Positions 59,194-64,000 of a stretch of DNA of 64,000 bases are shown piece by piece; the stretch's first letter is position 1, and every line of letters starts with the position of its first letter. The stretch is from Cornus controversa. Taxonomy: Eukaryota; Streptophyta; Magnoliopsida; Cornales; Cornaceae. The notes below the pieces were generated by a model, which was given only the letters and a program-made list of their open reading frames with translations, was not told the origin of the DNA and did no database searches. A program made the position numbers and the translations under genes. The stretch lies in the NCBI GenBank assembly GCA_026545225.1, contig CM048850.1, positions 7,737,501 through 7,801,500 on the forward strand, written 5' to 3'.

Positions 59194-61234
59194 ATAAAAG
59201 AGGAACCGGAGAAAATCTACGTATGAGCCCATATCCATATTCCGATCCAAATGCAAGTTATATCTGTAATGTTACGGGCACCTGATCCAAATAGGAAAGA
59301 AAGCAAAGGCTTGAGCTCACGGTGCTCACTACTTACAGCACCACCAATGACACGGTGATGTTAATGGTCAGTGAAACTCACGCTCCTCTAATTGAAGTTG
59401 TTCAATTGTCGGTCTCTCTATCAACACTCAACTCAAAATTATAATCTAAACCCAATAAAATAAATTTACGTTTGAATTATTATCGAGTCAAACCTGACCC
59501 ATATCACACACTACCAAGTAATATCTCAATATTACACAGCCAATCAGTAGGTTGGCAGTGGCCAAGTTTTCTATGCAACTCATGTGACTCTGACTTCCCA
59601 TCTGTTGGTAGTCTCTATGGCTGAATTGATCAACTCAAAAAGGCGAATAATCACGAGAAGTCAATGCACTGCTCGTCCAAATGTTGACAATTTTTGCCTC
59701 CCCCAAGATCATAAGCAAGCTTCATCCTTTGCAGCACTTTTGTATGCTTTCTCGTCTATTAAAATACCCACTGCAATATGGACTACAATGCTCTGTGAGA
59801 TTATAAAATCCATCAATTTTGTCATTGTTGCGCGTTAACTTCAAAAGGAATTGGAGTTTTGGAATTAGAATTTGTAGAATTGAAGAATTTTTTATTGATA
59901 AAACAATAATAAAATTGTCTCCAATTTCATTAATTCCAACTCCAAAGCTCCAATTCTATACAATTGAATATAACTTAACTTGAATTTGATTCATGCCAAT
60001 ATAAATATATTTTTTTGGTAGGCACAAATTTTTCTTCAAACATTACTACACACTCATACCCACATATGAAAAATGATTGTCTCGTATGATGAGTCTCACA
60101 TAACATTGTGTCTTATTTGGTGGTTCGATTTTTACCTTTTCTATCATTACTCTATACCAATTTCTCTACAAGCTTAAATTGATACAGAAAAGGATTTAAG
60201 AATATGTATCAAACTCCAATACCCTCCATATATCAATTTTACTAGCAGATGTGTTTTAATTTTTTTTACTGGTAGGTTTTCAAGGCAGGTGCATTTTTTA
60301 CTAGGTAAAAATTCTTACAATTTTCTAGGAGAAATTTAATCATTTCTGAGAGTGAAATACCCCCCAGAAAATTTCGCGCATGAGGTGGCCAGTCTCATAC
60401 ACAAAACCTGAGAGATACTAACAATTGATAGCAAACAAGCATAGAATACAATGACTAAAGAAAAAGAATTATAAATACTGAAAGGAAAGTCTAACTGAAA
60501 TAATTAATCATGTTAAATAACATTGTATTATTCTGATTGATACAACTTGGAAGTCCGGTAATCCACGGACCCCTTAACCAAATAAAAACATCAAAGTAAA
60601 ACTCTATGAACCGATTTAAGTCCCTACACTAAAGTATGGTAAGGAATGGATGATTGTCAAGCTCTACGAACTCCACACGCAAATCTTCAGATAGAAACTG
60701 TCTGGAACCTGAAATATCAACAAAGTGGGTTAAACCCACGAGCAAATTCTCTCTACTACAACCCAATCAGAGAACCGGTAAACATACCCTCTATATGAGG
60801 ACAGTAAAGACATATAGATATAATTATACCGTTTAGTTATTAAATCTCCTATCTTAGAAGTAACTAGAACTATGTTCTGAACTAACCCATCCATTATCAC
60901 AATACAGATAAAACAAATTTCTAAGTTCAAACCATAGACAATCCTAACATGCCTTCTTCCATATATTCTACAAATGCCTTACAAGGTATTAGGCAAACCT
61001 ATCCTGCCTTCACCAATAATTCTTTCCCAAGACAACAAATTTATGTTTACATACAATTAAAGATAACCCACCAGCTCATAAGCATATATCCCCAATTAAT
61101 CCTGTGACCCAAGAATAGAGCCGCCCCACACCCTACACTAACACATCAGTTATCTTAATGCAAGTGCAGACTAATTTTAAGTTTACACAAGAAATAATCG
61201 TAATATGCTCGAATATATAACGAGAAACGTTCTT

Positions 61235-61965
61235 ACTAGATATTAGGCAATCCTGACATGCTCCAAATAAAATATAAAGATATCATATAAATTGTTTGGC
61301 GATCCCGACACGCCTTGGCAATCCCAACATGCCAAATATAATGCATAGATACCTTATTAGGTATTAGGCGATCCCGACACGCCTTGGCAATCCCAACATG
61401 CCAAATATAATGCATATATACCTTATTAGGTATTAGGCGATCCTGACACGCCTTGGCAATCCCAACATGCCAAATATAATGCATAGATACCTTATTAGGT
61501 ATGGGCGATCCTGACACGCCTTGGCAATCCCAACATGCCAAATATAATGCATAGATACCTTATTAGGTATGGGCGATCCTGACACGCCGGGCAATCCTTA
61601 CATGCCAAAATAAAATGCATAGATACCTTATTAGGTATGGGCGATCCTGACACGCCTGGCAATCCTTACATGCCAAAATAAAATGCATAAATACCTTATT
61701 AGGTATGGGCGATCCTGACACGCCGGGCAATCCTTACATGCCAAAATAAAATGCATAGATACCTTATTAGGTATGGGCGATCCTGACACGCCGGGCAATC
61801 CTTACATGCCAAAATAAAATGCATAGATACCTTATTAGGTATGGGCGATCCTGACACGCCGGGCAATCCTTACATGCCAAAATAAAATGCATAGATACCT
61901 TATTAGGTATGGGCGATCCTGACACGCCGGGCAATCCTTACATGCCAAATAAAATGTATAGATGC
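61235..61965 (-). repeat. Expanded LTR minisatellite, about ten units
   Basis: The same 67-70-bp unit as at 49741, with nine ACCTTATTAGGT hairpin cores between about 61351 and 61902. Two unit types are segregated: TTGGCAATCCCAACATGCC with AAATATAATG on the low-coordinate side, and GGGCAATCCTTACATGCC with AAAATAAAATG on the high side. A long minus-strand reading frame here is only the translated repeat. Confidence 0.92.
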
Positions 61966-63833
61966 ATTCCCAATATGAAACATAAAATAAACAAGGTGCA
62001 TTATGATCTTAATTTGCACAAACAAAGTAATTCAAATTATCCGACATGAAATTATCACCATAAGACAAATCGTTCACAAGTAAGCTATAATCAAGTATTT
62101 AATGGGCATTTATATCCTTAAATGAAAATACATTCAAGTAAATCAAACAACACAATTTAACCACTTTAGAAGCAAACACCCAATCCAACCCCCAATGCAC
62201 TCAAATCTATGAGGGAATCTAAACCAAAATCTTATCTAGGTTTTTGGGTCTTTTCTACTTCTAATAACCCTATTAAATCATTCTGGAATTTTCTAGAATT
62301 TTACAAAATATTTTCAACAAATAAAAGAAGGTGAAAACCCAACTTTTAAACACTTTAAAAATTCATTGAACACTAAGGGAAGCTCTGTTCAAGTTGAAAA
62401 TTTAAAAACAAGTTTATTTAACCTCCAGAATGTTACCACAAAAATTTGGGAATTTTTGGAATTACAAAAGTATTTTCTAAAATTATAGAAAGTGAAAAAC
62501 CCAACTTTTGGACACTTTAAAAATCAATTGAACAACAAGGGAAGATCATTTTGAGTTGAAAATTTAAACCCAAGTGAATTTAGCCTCCAGAAAGTTACAA
62601 TAAAAATTTCGGAATTTTTGAAAATTTCTAAATATTTTCCAAAATTAAAGAAGCTGAAAAACTCAGTTTTTAGACACTTTAAAAATTAATTTAAAGACAA
62701 TGGTAAATCATTTCTACATGAAATTTAAACCCCAAGCTCCTTAAGCTCCCAGAAAGTTGACATAAAAATTTGGGAATTTTTAGAATTCTAAAAGTATTTT
62801 TAAAAAATGATTTCCCTAATTTTCAAGTTTTTCCAAAAATTTTAAAAATTCAAAACAAATAATAAAATTATTCGGAATGGGCCCATATCGGACCCAGAGG
62901 TGGGCCCCCGAGAGTGGGCCCCAAAAATACTTTTCCGGCCACCGGATCCGGCGGCACGCGCCCCCACGCGCCGGCGGCCGGGTGGCCCCCTTTTCTTTTT
63001 CTTTTTCTTTTTTTTTTTTTTTCTTTTTCTTTCCTTCTTCTTCTTCCCCACCTGAAGCTTCACGCTCCCAACAATGGTGGAAAACTTCCCGATCACTTTC
63101 CGATCACTTCCGGGCACCGAATCGCGTATATAAATATACCATTGAACTCGTATCGATCTAAGCTACGCATTGGTACCAAAATTATCACCTCTTGCGGCCT
63201 AAATTAAAAACGCCCAATTTCAAGTTTCAAAAATCTAAAATTTCAAACTCAATTTCCCGTCAATCTACCCAACGGTTCACAACCAAACTTTCAAGGATTG
63301 TTCTAGAAAGTAAGATCTACCTTTTAATCGGAACAAAAACGTTCAAAAATGATGAATACAGTAAACCCAATTTCATGTATATATATATATACATACACGC
63401 CTATACAGTCATATATACATGTATATATATATGCAAAAATACCCTAAAACAGTACCAAAACTCCAAAATATTCATGTTTAATTTACAGAAATTCTTAACA
63501 TGAAAAATCATTTAATTTCATAATTAATTGCATACAATTTCTAGCAACATGTCTATACAATTAATATATATATTACATATATATTTCAGCAACATGTATA
63601 TACAAAAATATATATGAATACAGATTCAAAGGGGAAGAGAAGAGTTCGAACTTGCCTTGTGATGTTAAGCAAAAATCACTTCTTTTCTCTTTTCCGGGCG
63701 TCTACCGTTTTCTCCCTATCTGTTCGTAGGAATCCTCTCTACGTAGAAACTACTGAACCCTAATTCCTTTTCTCTTATTTAACATTCTTAAATAATGAAA
63801 CTAATAAATATAAAATATTTAGCCCAACTATAT

Positions 63834-63871
63834 ATATATATATATAGCCCAGCCCAGCTGCCTAGCCCAAC

Positions 63872-63901
<30 letters not shown>
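63834..63901. repeat. (TA)n and (TAA)n microsatellites in the LTR
   Basis: TATATATA at about 63829-63846 and about ten TAA repeats at about 63870-63900. Confidence 0.9.
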
Positions 63902-63902
<1 letters not shown>

Positions 63903-64000
63903 AAGAATAAAGAAAATGCAGCCCAAACCAACATATTTTTATTTAACAGAAAAACACTATATTTAAAACAAATATTTAACACACAATGAACACTTAGTAA

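Larger units (their letters stand above)
57770..60352. other. Intergenic region with MITE-like elements
   Basis: No recognisable gene. 57775-58660 may hold an old Copia LTR remnant (TTATAAATAAATG near 58316 and a run of short stop-ridden frames), but no ends were found. Two MITE-like sequences lie at 58792-58958 and 58974-59193. The remainder to 60352 is AT-rich without recognisable features. Confidence 0.45.
60353..64000 (-). mobile_element. LTR of the 47-kb family, minus strand, running off the window
   Basis: The plus strand begins TGAAATACCCCCCAG, the complement of the LTR 3' end seen at 50871-50885, and follows the 47359 LTR backwards through the minisatellite, the CCCAAGTG segments, the GC-rich block (62878-62985), the polypyrimidine tract (62990-63050), the GGGTTCAGTAG block (about 63755) and the GGGCTGGGCTATATATA region (63828-63860). 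It is clearly diverged from the young LTRs. The bases left of 60353 are not a PBS, so this is a 3' LTR or a solo LTR. The LTR start is not reached. Confidence 0.85.

Noticed and set aside
61236-61541. Minus-strand repeat protein with HVGIAKACRDR repeats
   Set aside because: It is the translated minisatellite; the other LTR copies with the same repeat do not keep a frame.
61235-61965. CRISPR-like regular array
   Set aside because: The spacers are themselves repeats, and the context is a plant LTR.

Overview
The window is a stretch of a repeat-rich flowering-plant nuclear genome, most likely a eudicot. The evidence is one intact four-exon class III peroxidase gene with plant intron positions, a CACTA DNA transposon, and LTR retrotransposons of the Copia, Athila/Tat-like and chromovirus (Tekay/Del-like) groups. 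Primer-binding sites match initiator-tRNA-Met, and plant-type SINEs, MITEs and a TRIM solo LTR are also present. About four fifths of the window is transposable element. Boundaries come from TG...CA ends, target-site duplications (TSDs), PBS and polypurine tracts (PPT) read by eye; family names come from recalled protein motifs.

Layout. 1-5594: 3' end of an Athila-like element (extra plant-transposon ORF, then its LTR), with a chromovirus-type LTR nested in it. 5595-8831: gene-free, AT-rich. 8832-14451: decayed CACTA element split by a 2266-bp solo LTR (TSD CATGC). 14610-16130: truncated LTR of the same family as the full element at 47 kb. 16140-20063 (minus): Athila-like PR-RT-RNaseH plus the extra ORF, integrase absent. 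20068-24031 (minus): Copia A, interrupted by a 1494-bp solo LTR. 24747-29251 (minus): Copia B of the same family, interrupted by an inverted solo LTR of its own family. 29252-41259 (minus): chromovirus 'G2', in which a complete LTR-internal-LTR unit is followed by a second partial internal region sharing the middle LTR; it carries a nested 1298-bp solo LTR and a 251-bp TRIM solo LTR. 41260-41677: C-terminal fragment of a TRM11-like tRNA methyltransferase gene lying flush against the G2 LTR. 44551-47115: intact peroxidase, closest by memory to Arabidopsis peroxidase 43. 47359-57769: complete LTR element with two 3527-bp LTRs, nearly identical, and TSD ATATT. 57770-60352: intergenic with two MITE-like elements. 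60353-64000 (minus): an older LTR of the same family running off the window.

The only gene that looks functional is the peroxidase. All retrotransposon reading frames carry stops or deletions. The two most informative observations are these. First, the youngest-looking element (about 0.26% LTR divergence) has no reverse-transcriptase catalytic core and a stop-riddled interior, so it was probably mobilised in trans. Second, several unrelated LTR families here each carry a short array of palindromic motifs, in two cases directly upstream of a TATA box.
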